Shown piece by piece: positions 22,584-33,740 of a stretch of DNA of 64,000 nt. The translations under genes were made by a program, and so were the position numbers. The notes under the pieces were generated by a model. It saw nothing but the letters and a program-made list of their open reading frames with translations, had not been told where the DNA came from and ran no database searches. Location: positions 124,001-188,000 of the forward strand of contig NC_082420.1 in the NCBI RefSeq assembly GCF_004011695.2, written 5' to 3'. Every line of letters starts with the position of its first letter. Position 1 is the first letter of the stretch. This DNA is from Ascochyta rabiei. Lineage: Eukaryota > Ascomycota > Dothideomycetes > Pleosporales > Didymellaceae.

Positions 22584-23777
22584 ATGGGACCTGAAGCTCG
22601 GCCGATGAAACGCAAGCTCTCGATGGATGAAACTGCTGTCGCATTCCCACAGAAGAAGGCGGTGAAGACAGGAGCGCTGAGGCAAGCGACGCCAAAGGCA
22701 CCAACATTGAGGGCGACAGCAAGAAACGAGTCGCCGTCATGCCCTTTAACAAGGATACTTGGCCAGTACGGCCTTCTGGAATCTATTACTTCCTGCTTGT
22801 TACCCAGCGACCTCCTCTCTCTTGCGTTGTCCTGTAAAGCAACACACAACGCCATGTTCCCTCGTCCGGGAAGTGTCGACAACTTATTGAGCAAACTGCG
22901 CTGCAGCGGTAACGGCGTCGCGGTCCGAAAACGGCACCATAAAAGGTCTACCTTCTTCTATGCCTACGAGTGCACTGAATATGCATATTGCAGCACCACC
23001 TCTCGCCGCTCGAATGTCGAGTCACGACCATGCATTAGCTGCAAAGTCACCACCTGCGACGAATGCCGCATCCACTGCGTCTACCAATCCATCTACGAGG
23101 CACCAAGCGATCCTAATGACCTCCCAAACTTCTCCGGCTTTGTATTGCTGGACCCTTTCGAAGTCGCTATCCTGAGCCCGCACCACCTCCCCAGGGAACT
23201 CGCTGGACTGCCTGCCTGGCGAAACCCAGCAACCGATAGTACAGCCGGTCCGTATCATGATCAGGGCTTCCTCGACATGCCTCTCGATTCCGATCAGGCT
23301 GCCGCGCCAGAGAAGATCAGCGACGTCTTGGACATCGATCTAGGAATCGTCTCGCTGCGCACGTGGTCTGCCTCGAGCCAGTTCGGTTTCCCGTCCCCCG
23401 TACTTCGGTCGCTCTGCAAGACAGTCGAAGAGCGAAAGCTGATGCTCTGCGAGTTTTGTTCCATGGAAGCGCCGAAAGGATACAAAGCCATAGTCCCCGA
23501 GCTGCCGAGGCTGCCGTGGCTCAGCAAACAGATCGACAGAAGCGCACAGGTCCTGAGGGAGTGTCACTGTTCGCTGCGAAGCCGTATTCTGGATCGCTGG
23601 CAGTGTGTGAAGTGCTACGAAAATGAAGAGTCAACCATGCGTAGTATTGCGAGCATAGCTCCGGGGTCAGATACATGCATGTGTCGGTGTGGACACTATG
23701 CGAAGAGGGCTGTTTGTATGTGGTGCTGGGGTGACATCATCGAGAGTGGAGATGTCTATGAGTACGCCCGTACTTGA
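22584..23777 (+). CDS. F-box-like protein with cysteine-rich C-terminal half
   Basis: A single exon of 397 codons. The N-terminal 40 residues are basic and Ser/Thr-rich (MKRKLSMDE; a second ATG at 22605 could also be used). A short F-box-like segment follows (about residues 58-92, QYGLLESITSCLLPSDLLSLALSCKATHN, quoted here as QYGLLESITSCLL then PSDLLSLALSCKATH). The rest contains many paired cysteines: CISCKVTTCDECRIHC, CEFC, CHCSLRSRILDRWQCVKC, CMCRCGHYAKRAVCMWC. They are probably zinc-binding. F-box proteins recruit substrates to SCF ubiquitin ligases through Skp1; the match here is by pattern only. This type of protein is common and expanded in filamentous ascomycetes. Its substrate is unknown. 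Confidence 0.72.
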   Translation: MGPEARPMKRKLSMDETAVAFPQKKAVKTGALRQATPKAPTLRATARNESPSCPLTRILGQYGLLESITSCLLPSDLLSLALSCKATHNAMFPRPGSVDNLLSKLRCSGNGVAVRKRHHKRSTFFYAYECTEYAYCSTTSRRSNVESRPCISCKVTTCDECRIHCVYQSIYEAPSDPNDLPNFSGFVLLDPFEVAILSPHHLPRELAGLPAWRNPATDSTAGPYHDQGFLDMPLDSDQAAAPEKISDVLDIDLGIVSLRTWSASSQFGFPSPVLRSLCKTVEERKLMLCEFCSMEAPKGYKAIVPELPRLPWLSKQIDRSAQVLRECHCSLRSRILDRWQCVKCYENEESTMRSIASIAPGSDTCMCRCGHYAKRAVCMWCWGDIIESGDVYEYART

Positions 23778-25405
23778 CTACTTCACACGCGCCAGCAGTA
23801 TTGTGAGACTAGTGGGACTGGAGCCTCGAATGACCAGATTGAGGCCCACTAACAGCACCAATCGTGCTACGACAGCAATTGTAGCGATGGCGTACATGGG
23901 CGTTGATACCCCGGTTTGATTTTTGAACTCAATCCAGCTCTTTCCCTGTAATTGCGTGTGCTACTATGTACCATTACTGTATTGTATTGTATTGTAACAA
24001 GCGGATCAGGTTAGAATCGTATTTCCAGCACAACTCGCTTGAAACCACAACCACTATCTCTCAATACCTAACACCTGCTTCACGTAAATCTGACCACGCC
24101 CAGGTCTTTTGCGCTCCTAAAACAAGGCCCGATACCGTGCGCACGAACCACTTAAGCATTCCAGCCTAAATGCTTCACCACGCCTCTTCCTCACCTCTGG
24201 CACCCCACCTACACACCAAGTGCAGAACCGCTCAACACGAAGATCACAATCCTCATGCTCTTCACTGCATGTCTGCCCCCAGCCACAGCAGCTCTCGTAC
24301 AAAGCATCCCAGCGACGACGTCCCCCCGTTCATTTCCCCATCTCTGCAACATCACAGCTAAAACCCATCTATCTACCGAGATACCGATTTCGGAGAGCGT
24401 GCTTGCAGTACACGTCTAGATAGGGCAGCTTTCCTGAAGCTGCTGGTACTCGAGCTCTTACTGGTCCATGGTGGTTCGCATGTAAGACACGAGTACTAGA
24501 TGGATTCCGTGCGCGACTCGCGCATGCCTGTTGTCATGTACCGGGAATCGCACTTTTGCAATCGCTGAGAACGTCTAGGTAGAAGCTTAAAGTCCCTTGG
24601 AGAGATATGGTCAAGACATAGTAGCTCTCACTTTTTAAGCTGAGGCTTAGAAGAATGGCCTGACGATACCATTTCATGTTTCATGGGGAGCGTCGGGCGT
24701 CACAAGATTACTTCGGCGGGATTGTGGGGGAAGGTAGAGTGCAGTTGGCATTTTTTTTTGGCTCGGGTGGTAGCTTTGCAGTGAGGAGAAGGGTTGGAAG
24801 AGTATAACGCGATTAGAGCAAATGTAAATAGCGAACGTGACCATAACCCTAACTTGCTTATATGCACTATGCTGTTGAAATGAGGTGTCATAGCAATCTT
24901 CCATCATCGTTCAAGCTGATGTTCTGACTGTAGTCGTTCCGACCCCTACGATACCTATGCGTTTCATGGACGAAAGTGACTCTGAAATTGCATCTAGTCC
25001 GAATAGATACAGTGTAGACACACAGCCAGTGACTAGCTATGAGTCCGTTAGGCGTAATACATATCTCTAATCTCGCTTACTAAAACCTGTTATCTAATAG
25101 TGCTCTTCGCAGTAGCGCTGTAAGAAGCGACTGATTAGACTCTTAAGCGTCTTAATTAGTAGCAGATAGAAGATCCAGAACTTGAGAGGTGTGGTCATTG
25201 CGGGCTCCAGGAGTTTGACATGATCTATTCGAAAAGATTCGGGAAGCCATACCTCTCGGACTTGAGCAAGAACGAGGTCATGGTGTCTTGGGTGGATATC
25301 ATTGACGTATGATCTTCTTTGGTCACGTTGAATGCACGCGAAGCACTGCACGGGCACTGTCGGGCGGTATCGATGAGCTCTGGCCATCTCTGTCGTTCCA
25401 ATGAG
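23778..25405. other. Intergenic region with a small AT-rich patch
   Basis: 1.6 kb with no convincing gene. At about 23977-24000 there is a short (TATTG)-type run. From about 25050 to 25160 the sequence becomes TA-rich (CTAATCTCG, TTATCTAATAG, TCTTAATTAG), resembling a short RIP-affected transposon relic, just downstream of the minus-strand gene ending at 25406. Confidence 0.45.
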
Positions 25406-26237
25406 CTACTCCCTGCGCTGTTCTGGGGTATACAGAGAGATCTGGCCCGCAAAGAACAACGCAACCGAGGTGAGGGCCACAACCGTGAATGTGAGTGCAA
25501 CCTAAGGTTGATGTCAGTTCGATTTCGCGAAGGTCATAGAGTATTGGCGGTCATACTTTGGAGTTGTCATCCCACCACTCTGCTGTCTCAAGATGCCTTG
25601 TAGCAGACCACACATGGAGGAACATGCCTGTGATCATGCTAATCGTAGCTGTTGTCAGAAACATCACTGGCATCTGCCAAGTGAAGACCTGGAGCAGGCT
25701 GGGGGCTCGACGGCCAGTTTTCTTGGATCGCTTCCGTTCACCATTGGTCTTGGCCAACAATCGTCGAATACCATCCAACCCATCACGATGAGCAGACAGG
25801 CGATGGAGACGCACGGTCTGATCGGCCGCCGTCAGGATGCTGAAGAGCGATAAGATGATGCCGCAGTACCACGCTGTTCTGATTGGCCACGGCGATTCAC
25901 GTCCGCTGGGCAGGACTTGAGGCCAACTCCCAGTCGACGTGAGTACTCCTGCCAAGAGCGCCGCAACAACACCAATGAAGCTCAGCTCGCTCAATTTGTT
26001 GTCTCTCCATTTCACTGTCAGCTCATCCTTCTCTTTTGCATCGTCGGTGTTGAGAAGGATTTCGATTGGGTCGTACGTCGAAGCATCAGGTGCATAAATA
26101 CCACCGCCGAAGAAGTGCAAAACAGTCCAGAACTTCGAGGATTCACCCGAGGGTTTCGCAGCCTCCGAGGACCTCCGTAGCATCGGGGAACGTTCGTCTG
26201 CAGCACCTCCGTTCTCAACATCGGAGTCGTACGTCAT
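25406..26237 (-). CDS. Small four-helix membrane protein, unknown
   Basis: Exon 1 is 26237-25557 and exon 2 is 25501-25406, across a 55-bp intron (GTATGA...TTAG), giving 258 residues. I start at MTYDSDVENGGAADERSPML because it gives a normal acidic cytosolic N-terminus; an in-frame ATG also exists at 26372. Four hydrophobic helices are visible: LSFIGVVAALLAGVLTSTG, YCGIILSLFSILTAADQTV, MPVMFLTTATISMITGMFL and, in exon 2, VALTFTVVALTSVALFFAG. A basic stretch (RKRSKKTGRRAP) lies between helices 2 and 3. Such proteins are frequent and uncharacterised in ascomycetes. Function unknown. Confidence 0.75.
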
Positions 26238-26726
26238 CTTTCGGATCGATTTTCGGTAGTACTGGCGGAGAGATCCTTGACACGAGACAATGAATGCTGT
26301 AGGTGATATACAGGTGGGTAACGCTGCATACTTCCAGAGTGAAAAGATGCGACTTGTTCGTGTTATGTACACACGACATTACCTGCTGTGGGCGCTTGCA
26401 GTAGCTGGGTGCGTGACCGATGACGCCTGCTTGGCGCCCCTGCGCCCCTGCTGTACATTGCCCAAGGTGCACGCGCGAAGTCCACAGAACCTGGCGCAAC
26501 GACTTGCGAACCTTTGGTTTGATATCGCCGATCTTATCGAGATGCCACCAGATGAGGTGTGGTTGGGCTGAGGATCTAACATGAGCTGGCGTGCAGTAGT
26601 TCGGAGTGTCGCCAAGATGCGCTGTTCTGGGGTTCTGTGGACCGCTCCACAGAGTGATGACGTGACACGAAAGTGAACGGCTACTTAACGGAATCCTTCT
26701 CGCATTGCTTAGTTAGGCACAACGAT
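26238..26726. other. Divergent promoter region
   Basis: 490 bp between the minus-strand membrane protein and the plus-strand alpha-glucosidase, which start back to back. It should hold both promoters. I see no confident TATA box or other named site and no additional gene. Confidence 0.5.
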
Positions 26727-28630
26727 ATGACGACTTCTCAACGAACTCAGAAGGACCTCTATGTCGGTACTGATAAGCACCGGTGGTGGAAAGAGGCGGT
26801 GGTTTACCAGGTAGGCTGAAGTTTGTTGTTTCAGACAGCCAGTATCTCACAAGTGCTTCAGGTCTACCCTGCATCCTTCAAAGATACAAATGGCGATGGC
26901 TGGGGCGACGTGCCTGGTATTACAGAGAAGCTTGATTACCTGAAGGATCTGGGAGTGGACATCATCTGGGTATCGCCAATCTACAAGAGCCCCCAGGCGG
27001 ACATGGGCTACGACATCGCCGACTATGAAGACATAGATCCAAGCTATGGCACGTTGCAAGATGTCGACAATCTGATCAAAGAAATCAAGAAGCGTGACAT
27101 GAAGCTAGTTATGGATCTGGTCGTCAATCACACATCTGAAGAGCATGCCTGGTTCCTCGATTCGCGATCTTCAAAAGAGTCTTCGAAGCGAGACTGGTAT
27201 ATCTGGAAGCCAGCAAAGTATGACGCGGAGGGAAATCGTCAGCCGCCAAACAACTGGGCTCAGATTCTGGGTGAAGCCAACTCTGCGTGGACCTGGGATG
27301 AAAAGACCCAGGAATACTACCTTTCGCTCTTTACGCCCGAGCAACCAGATTTGAACTGGGAAAACCCTGCGGTAAGGGAAGCTGTACATGACGTGCTGCG
27401 TTTCTGGCTCGACCGTGGTGTCTCTGGGTTCCGCATGGATGTAATCAACCTGATCTCGAAAGTGCAGTCCTTTGACGACGCCGAAATCACAGTCAAAGAA
27501 AACAAGTATCAGCCTGGCGCTAAGCTTTACGCAAACGGACCTCGGTTGCACGAGTTCCTCAAGGACATCAACCGCAAGGTTCTGTCCAAATACGACACTT
27601 TTACGGTAGGCGAAATGCCGTTTGTCCGGGACGAGGACGAGATTATCCAGATTGTCGGAGCCCATAACGAGGAACTCAACATGATTTTCGCCTTCGATAT
27701 TGTGGATATCGACAACGTGCCCGGCGACTTCAAGTACACGCTCCACCCCTGGGACTCCCGCGATCTGAAAAAAATAATCAATCGCCTGCAACGCCTCATG
27801 CTCGAACGAGATGGTTGGAACTCACTTTTCATTGAGAATCATGACCAGCCCCGCAGCGTCAGCAGGTATACAGACGACAGCGATGAATTTCGCGAATATG
27901 GCGCTAAGCTACTTTGCTTGATGCAGACTACACTCGCTGGTACTGTGTTCGTATACCAGGGCGAGGAGATCGGTATGCGAAACGTACCCCCAAGCTGGGA
28001 GCCATCAGAGTACAAAGATATCGAAAGTATCAACTTCTTCAAGAAGTAAGTCGTCCTCATCCCAGGCCGATTTCAATACTGACTTGGTTCAGATACCGAG
28101 ACATGTACCCCGGCGACGAAAAAAAGCAGGCCCTAGCGCGCGAGATCATGCAAAGGAAAGCCCGCGACCATGCTCGAACACCTGTTCAATGGACGAGCGA
28201 GGCTCATGCGGGCTTTACGTCTGCGGGTACTGAGCCCTGGATGCGCGTCAACGACGACTACAAAACTGTCAATGCCAAGGCTCAGCTTGACAATGCGAAC
28301 CCGTCTCCAGGCACACTCTCTGTTCACGCTTTTTGGAAGCGCGGTCTTGAGTGCCGCAAGGAAAACAAAGACGTCTTCGTGTACGGCGACTTTGAACTGC
28401 TGGACCCAGAAGATAAGAACGTCGTTGCGTACAGGCGTTGGAGCGAGAAAAATGCATTCGTCACAGTGCTCAACATGAGTGGCGAGCAGCTTACTTGGGA
28501 CAAACTGGGTGACCTAAAGGTCAAGAAGTGGGTTGCTGGCAATTACGACGAACGTGGGATTGACAACAAGGCAAAGAGTGGGAAGCTCGAACTGAGACCT
28601 TGGGAGGCGCTCTTGGGTATGCTCGAGTAG
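26727..28630 (+). CDS. GH13 alpha-glucosidase (maltase/isomaltase type)
   Basis: Hydrolyses terminal alpha-glucosidic bonds of maltose, isomaltose or sucrose-like oligosaccharides. Three exons: 26727-26810, 26862-28045, 28093-28630, with introns of 51 and 47 bp. The product is 601 residues, the size of yeast maltases. There is no signal peptide (MTTSQRTQKDLY), so the enzyme is probably cytosolic, like yeast MAL/IMA enzymes, and needs sugar import. The GH13 core is complete: WWKEAVVYQVYPASFKD at the start, DLVVNHTSEEH, nucleophile Asp in GFRMDVINL (about residue 221), acid/base Glu in TVGEMP (about 279) and third Asp in IENHDQPR (about 356). Whether it prefers 1,4 or 1,6 bonds cannot be read safely. 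No MAL regulator or maltose permease is adjacent. Confidence 0.95.
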
Positions 28631-29003
28631 TCTGCGCCCAGCATGCATGTTTCAGAAAACCAGCACAGGCTCGGGAAAGGCATTTTACATGTTGAACAGT
28701 GATGAAACCAGAAGAGGACACTGATTATGCCGTACCTGTCCACTACCGCGCTAAACCCTAACCGCGCTAAACCCTAAATCGGCCACGCTAAAGAGCGTCA
28801 CGCTCGACGTGTCGCTCTTTCACTTACGAGCGCCATCGTCACGTCTCACAGATATCGTGTATGGCCTCTCTTACCATCTGTCTCGTAGGATGATTCATTG
28901 CCCAGATTTCGTGCTATTGCAATTCCAACGCTGCCGTTTCAGCCTTTTCCACAGCTCCAAGGGTTAAGGTGACCCACAACAAATAGTTCAGCGGAGACAT
29001 CAT
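28631..29003. other. Short intergenic region, convergent 3' ends
   Basis: Lies between the stop of the alpha-glucosidase (plus) and the stop of the next gene (minus). At 28746-28779 a 17-bp motif CCGCGCTAAACCCTAA is nearly repeated twice. It includes CCCTAA like a telomere unit, but two units are not an array. No gene. Confidence 0.5.
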
Positions 29004-31231
29004 CTATCGGCCAGAGTCCCCGTTGTGATGCGCATCTTTCCTCGGAAACATGTGCGTGTTATACGTTTCCAGCCTCGGTGGACTCGCAACACGTGATGGT
29101 GCGTTCTTTGCACGAGCAGCCGGGTGCGCCTTGAGGTCTTCCATCGAGCTCTCCTGCGACAGATCACCAAGAGCAGCGCGGATGTTCTCCCTCGAGACGA
29201 TACGCGTCATCTCGTGCGAGTGTGTCTCTTCATGCAGAATCTGTTCGGATCGCTGACCCCTCTTCAACGCCCAACGCTCAGCGCTCTTGGCTGGAATCGG
29301 TGGTGCGATCGCAGACGCAGCTTTTAGAAAACAGTGTGGAGAGTCCTCGAAACCTGGCCAAGCGACTGGCTTAGGGGGAGAATTTCCTGGCCATGGAACT
29401 GCCTGTGGATTCGGTGGTGAGTCGTTGTGGTATGTATCGTTCGAAACGACGCGCAGCTGGTTGATGTACGGGGGCGGAACATTGATGGGAGCGGGCAGGC
29501 GACCGCGTGGCTTCAACGGTACCTCGTCACCGACTGAGGATTGGTCACTGTCACTGATCTTCCTAGCGTGGAGGTTGGTCAAGCTGACCTCCTCCTGGTA
29601 GCCGTTGCCTTCGTAGCTCGGACGACGAACATGCGAGTATAATTCTCTTGTCTGCAGCGTCGCATGCGTGGACGGGTTGTTATAACTGCCATTGTCGTTA
29701 TTGAGCGGACGCGGAATGGCACTCAGTGCACCCATGGGAGAATATCTGGAGCCTTCCGAGTCGACACTCCGGCGATGAGCCACGTTCAACATATCTTCAT
29801 GCGTGACCTCGTTGAATGGGTTCGAGTTGCGAATGGATATGTATGCTCTCTGGTCGGGCGTTCTCTGCTGTGATAGCTCTGGCCGTGGGAGAGGTGGTGC
29901 AGGCAGTGGCCATGCATCATCTTTGCCAGGCGAATTTTGTAGAGAAATAGCGGTTGGGTGTGTTGACTGGCTTGACCGGTCTGACACATCATCAGGGACG
30001 TGAATTTGTCGCGTTATGCCATGAAGAGGACTCTTAGGCTCCTGTGCCGCGTGGTCAGACAGATTTGCTCGATCGTGCGACTCGAATACATTATGTGCTG
30101 ACTTACTTGTTTCGGCATTCTTGGGACGTAGGAATATAGGCCGTATGGAATCAAAGGACCCTTTGGCGTATCTGGAGCTTTTGGACGTGTAGGCTCAAGA
30201 GTAGAAAGATGTGTGGCCTTGCCAATGCGAACGTCGGAGACGTTGCCTGACAACGAGCGGCGTATGCTGTCAGAACAACGCTTAATCGGGCTGCGGCTAC
30301 CATTATTCTTCTCGGGCGGCCTGTCGTGGGCCTCCTGCTCAGACTGTTTCAAGACTTGAGGATGGTACTTGGGTACATACCGCGCGGCCTCTGGTTGAAC
30401 GATTGTTTTGCGATGCATCGCACGAACCCGCTGCTCCTCCAGCCATTCTCCCACGTTCTGCTTGAACTTTGGGCGTTCGACTAAGCCGCCATATTGCGGG
30501 TAGACGTTGCGCAACTCCCTTTCGGCCTCATCGTAGTTCTTCTTTGTCAGCACAGTCTGGCTGGCGCCGCGGAGGTGCGATGGCCTGGATACCATGCGGA
30601 ATGGTGTTGGTGAAGTCACGACACCGTCTGGCATGGTGATGTTACCTTCCGGGAAAGCGAGGCGACTGGGGCACCTGTCCTCGATGAACAGCGCCAGACG
30701 ACCGTAGTGTCTCCTGCCCTTGACGCTGTACGAAGCGCGTACGGCTTTGATGATGGGTACGAAGACTTCTTCCCAAGCCGCGCAAATATTCTTGAGCTCA
30801 AAGTACCTGAAACCAAACGGACTGTACGCTTTACCCACAAAGAAACTCTGCAACAGCCAAGCGTGGAGATGCTTCTCGAACTCTGTGGAGCTCCAGCCGC
30901 GCTTATCGATCTCGAAGTGCGAGCCCGTCTTCTCGGCACGTGGATCGTGGCGTCGAATACCTTCATCGAACTGGGTATAGAACCACAAGATATCGAGCCG
31001 CGTGATGCTGCTCGGCTCAGTGTTGCGCGTGTTGTTGACGAGAAGAACAGCATCTCGGAAAACCGCCCACGGTTCGAGGAATGCGGTCGTGGCAAGGAAG
31101 CGCTCTTCTACGCCGGCAAAGTCGGAGAGGTTAAGGAGCGTGAGCGCGCGCTTGAGGTCAGGTGGGATTTTCTCTTTGTCCGTGCGAGAGAACATGTCGC
31201 GGATGCCGCCTGGCGCGGACACAAATTGCAT
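29004..31231 (-). CDS. Unknown 720-residue fungal protein, structured N-terminus and disordered C-terminus
   Basis: Exon 1 is 31231-30107 (375 codons) and exon 2 is 30041-29004 (346 codons), joined in phase 0 by a 65-bp intron (GTAAGT...CACAG). The first 200 residues are rich in aromatics and hydrophobics and look folded (SDFAGVEERFLATTAFLEPW, LDILWFYTQFDEGIRR, HAWLLQSFFVGKAYSPFGFR). A basic region around residues 240-290 follows (KKNYDEAERELRN, WLEEQRVRAMHRK). The entire C-terminal half is Ser/Pro/Asn/Arg-rich and probably disordered, with proline clusters (PLPAPPLPRPE, PAPINVPPPY) that could bind SH3 domains. No signal peptide or membrane helix. I do not recognise the family. Confidence 0.75.
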
Positions 31232-31670
31232 TTAGGAAGGTAAGTGACAAAAGGTAGTCTGGTGTTCTTTTTCAGGTAGACGGAGAACTTGGTAGGGGGT
31301 GAAAAATACTGCAGTCGAGGTGAAGGTGAAAGAGAGCCGCGTCGCGTCAGAACGTGTGCCGAACGACAACAAAGTGCTACAAAGAGTCTTCCATCCTGGC
31401 ACCTGACCGTCAGCGAACTCTTGTAGTATGCCCCAGGTCTGAGCGTCTTCCCTCGCCTGTACAGCACACGAAGGTCTTCGCGCTCACCCCAGAGCTTCTT
31501 TATAAGCTGCTTTTCCTACCAAAAACTCCACCTCTCCACAGATAACCGGCCTTCTATGAGTGCGATCACGCAGGTATTGCTACGTCTGGCTCGTCAATCG
31601 CCCACAAAGTCCCATCACCGTCTGCGAGTGCGGCTGCCGGCAAGCACTTACCTTGTTCAATGTGAAGAGG
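31232..31670. other. Divergent promoter region
   Basis: Between the unknown gene above (minus) and the next plus-strand gene. An open plus frame runs back from 31671 to about 31560 and contains CECGCRQALTLFN, so the coding region of the next gene may begin upstream of my chosen ATG. Confidence 0.4.
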
Positions 31671-32426
31671 ATGTTAGCTCAAATGCATCATGTGGCCCGC
31701 TCCTCTTACCCAGAATCAACGGGATGTACTGTCAAGGACGAGGCTCTATTCAAAAAGTCATCATGCACAGCAATGCTTCGACTCGGCACGATGAAAGCTT
31801 TCGGCGCCAACGCTGATATTTACGCTAGACTCAACGGCGATTTGGCCAACGACATTGAGTACATCTGGGATGGCCCTCGTCCTTTGTGGCCATTTGAAAC
31901 CCTGGAAGACGTCATTTTCGATCCTGCACTTTCTTGGTTGGGGAGTTCATCTACCGGTGAATCCGCAAAGGACGCCTTTCGAGCTTGTATATGCTATCTC
32001 TCTTTGGACGCAGAACATAGTCGAACTATTGAAGCATACGGAAGTTTCCTTGAAGATCTTGGAAAGAGTATGCTCGATGTCGCAGTCAACGTCTCCTTCC
32101 GCAAGAGGGCTCGAGCTACCTCTAGGAACTCAACCCCCGCAAAGCCTTCAATAGGCAACACGATGACAGAGGATGGAGACTATGTAGACAGCGAAAGCGA
32201 AGATGAGTTTGATCGTAAGTGGCACAGGCTCGACTCGTTCTTGTGATTCGGACTTACTCTCAAGCCAGGCTGCGCAAAGCGAAAGTGTCTCAAAGGTCGG
32301 ACCCAATTGTTCGCCAACGTCCAGACGAGGGCTCAAAGGAACAAAGAAGCTCCCACGAAAGAATCCACCACATCAATCCAACGCAGCGTCAAACCTAGCG
32401 GATCCGCATCCTGTGATGCTTGGTAA
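31671..32426 (+). CDS. Unknown acidic-tailed protein
   Basis: The shortest consistent model starts at 31671 (MLAQMHHVARSSYPES), with exon 31671-32214, a 54-bp intron (GTAAGT...CCAG) and exon 32269-32426, giving 233 residues. Upstream codons in the same frame remain open to about 31560, so a longer N-terminus with another exon is possible. The body is globular (WDGPRPLWPFETLEDVIFD, AKDAFRACICYLSLDAEHS). Exon 1 ends in an acidic stretch (EDGDYVDSESEDEFD) and exon 2 is basic (CAKRKCLKGR). The stop at 32424 lies inside a GTAAAA donor-like sequence, so splicing to the coiled-coil frames just downstream is possible. Family not recognised. Confidence 0.5.
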
Positions 32427-32482
32427 AACGCCTCCAATTGTTTTAGTAAGAGAGCATACGCTTGTGTTTACTCCATAGACGG

Positions 32483-32796
32483 ATGTCGAAACTTGAACGT
32501 CGCAATGCAGAAAACATGAAGGACTTTGCAGAATTTCTTTCTGAACTGCTGGAGGTGAGGGACCAAGTTGCAAACCACGCAAAATCCGACCAGCTTATTG
32601 CAAAGCAAAACACCGAAGTCCAACGCCTCAAATACTCAGATAGCAGGCACAAGCAGCTCAGCGAAGCCCAGGAGGTGCTGATCAGCTGTGCGGAGACTGC
32701 ATCCACAAGGAACAGGGACTGCGAACGAAGGCCGAGAAAGAACTGCATGAACTGCTCGAAGGACAGGCGAACTTGATGGCGAAGTACAAGCGCTAA
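32483..32796 (+). CDS. Coiled-coil coding fragment in two frames, probable tail of the preceding gene
   Basis: From 32483 one frame encodes a charged helix (MSKLERRNAENMKDF, LLEVRDQVANHAKSDQ, EVQRLKYSDSRHKQLSEAQE). About 60 bp before its stop a second frame takes over with equally helical sequence (KEQGLRTKAEKELHELLEGQ, ending AKYKR at 32796). Either a very short intron or a frameshift joins them; no intron of usual length fits cleanly. It could form the C-terminal coiled coil of the gene at 31671. The gene at 10904 has the same layout of globular start and coiled-coil end, although I see no sequence similarity between them. Confidence 0.4.
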
Positions 32797-33740
32797 GATG
32801 CGCTATGACTACTGCTGCTTCGAAACGAGCGAGAGGACTAGGTGACGGACAATATTTTCGAAGATACGACTGACGGGTGACCATAGTGTCATTGCCATGG
32901 ATAACGGAACGACATAGTATCATTGGGGAGGAAACTCATTCGACAAAAGCACTAGGGTAACGCGTCTAGCTCGGTCATGATCTCCTGCTTTCTGTTCAGG
33001 ACGTCACATGGGGATTTTAACGATCGTCAAAACCCCAATTTTAGGGTATCCCTCATGTTCACCCAGTATGATTGCCGCTCGTCTCTCTTCAGTGCGGCAT
33101 ACAAGAGTGCAAACACAACGCACATCTCGGACAAAGCACCGAGGGCCAACAGAACGATGACTGCCGGGTACATGGCGGTCATCATGTGATGCTGTGATGT
33201 TCTGAAGCTGTGTTTCCTGACGGACCGAGGTCATGTGGAAGTACGGATAGAAATGCAAGTCCACCTGCATTACTTATAGCACGATCCAGGCCACCCTCGG
33301 AAATCCACCGATATTTTTTTTGAAGAACATCTGCGCTGATCGCCGCCTATGCCTTCACAGCTAGGCAGGAACAACGCAACATTGTCGGCATCCTCCCCTC
33401 CGAGTCGACGCAGCCCCCTCGCACAAGAAAAAGTGCGTCTCAGAAAGCAGCGACGTTATCGCTCATGCCAGTTCGCATTACACTGAACTTTTGTCTGCGT
33501 CTCGATTGGCCGGCATTCTTCCTGATTCGACGAAGATCGAACCATGGTTCACAAGCAAACATTCTATGTTCGAATAATTCGGCATTGGTTTTCTTCGCTG
33601 CTTCCGCAGCTGACATACATCGACTATATCTGATACCAAATCCATGCTTTTCGCCATTCGGAGCATCGACTGTATTTCCAACGCTACCGCAAGCTCTCTC
33701 CTGGTATCTTCAAGATATCTCTTCCGACGCAAGACTTGGA
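32797..33740. other. Intergenic region containing one possible small ORF
   Basis: Nothing convincing apart from the small minus-strand ORF listed separately. The last 250 bp are the leader and promoter of the Cys/His-module gene. An in-frame extension of that gene runs back to 33465, but its residues look non-coding. Confidence 0.45.
33027..33185 (-). CDS. Possible 52-residue single-helix membrane peptide
   Basis: A short minus-strand frame starting ATGATGACCGCC encodes one strong hydrophobic helix (AMYPAVIVLLALGALSEMC followed by VVFALLYAALKR) and a short polar tail. The composition is much more protein-like than random frames here. It could instead be one exon of a larger membrane protein. 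No homologue comes to mind. Confidence 0.3.
   Translation of the reverse strand: MMTAMYPAVIVLLALGALSEMCVVFALLYAALKRDERQSYWVNMRDTLKLGF

Noticed and set aside
28746..28779. CTAAACCCTAACC-type sequence, considered as an interstitial telomere
   Set aside because: Only two degenerate units separated by CGCG; no true TTAGGG array.
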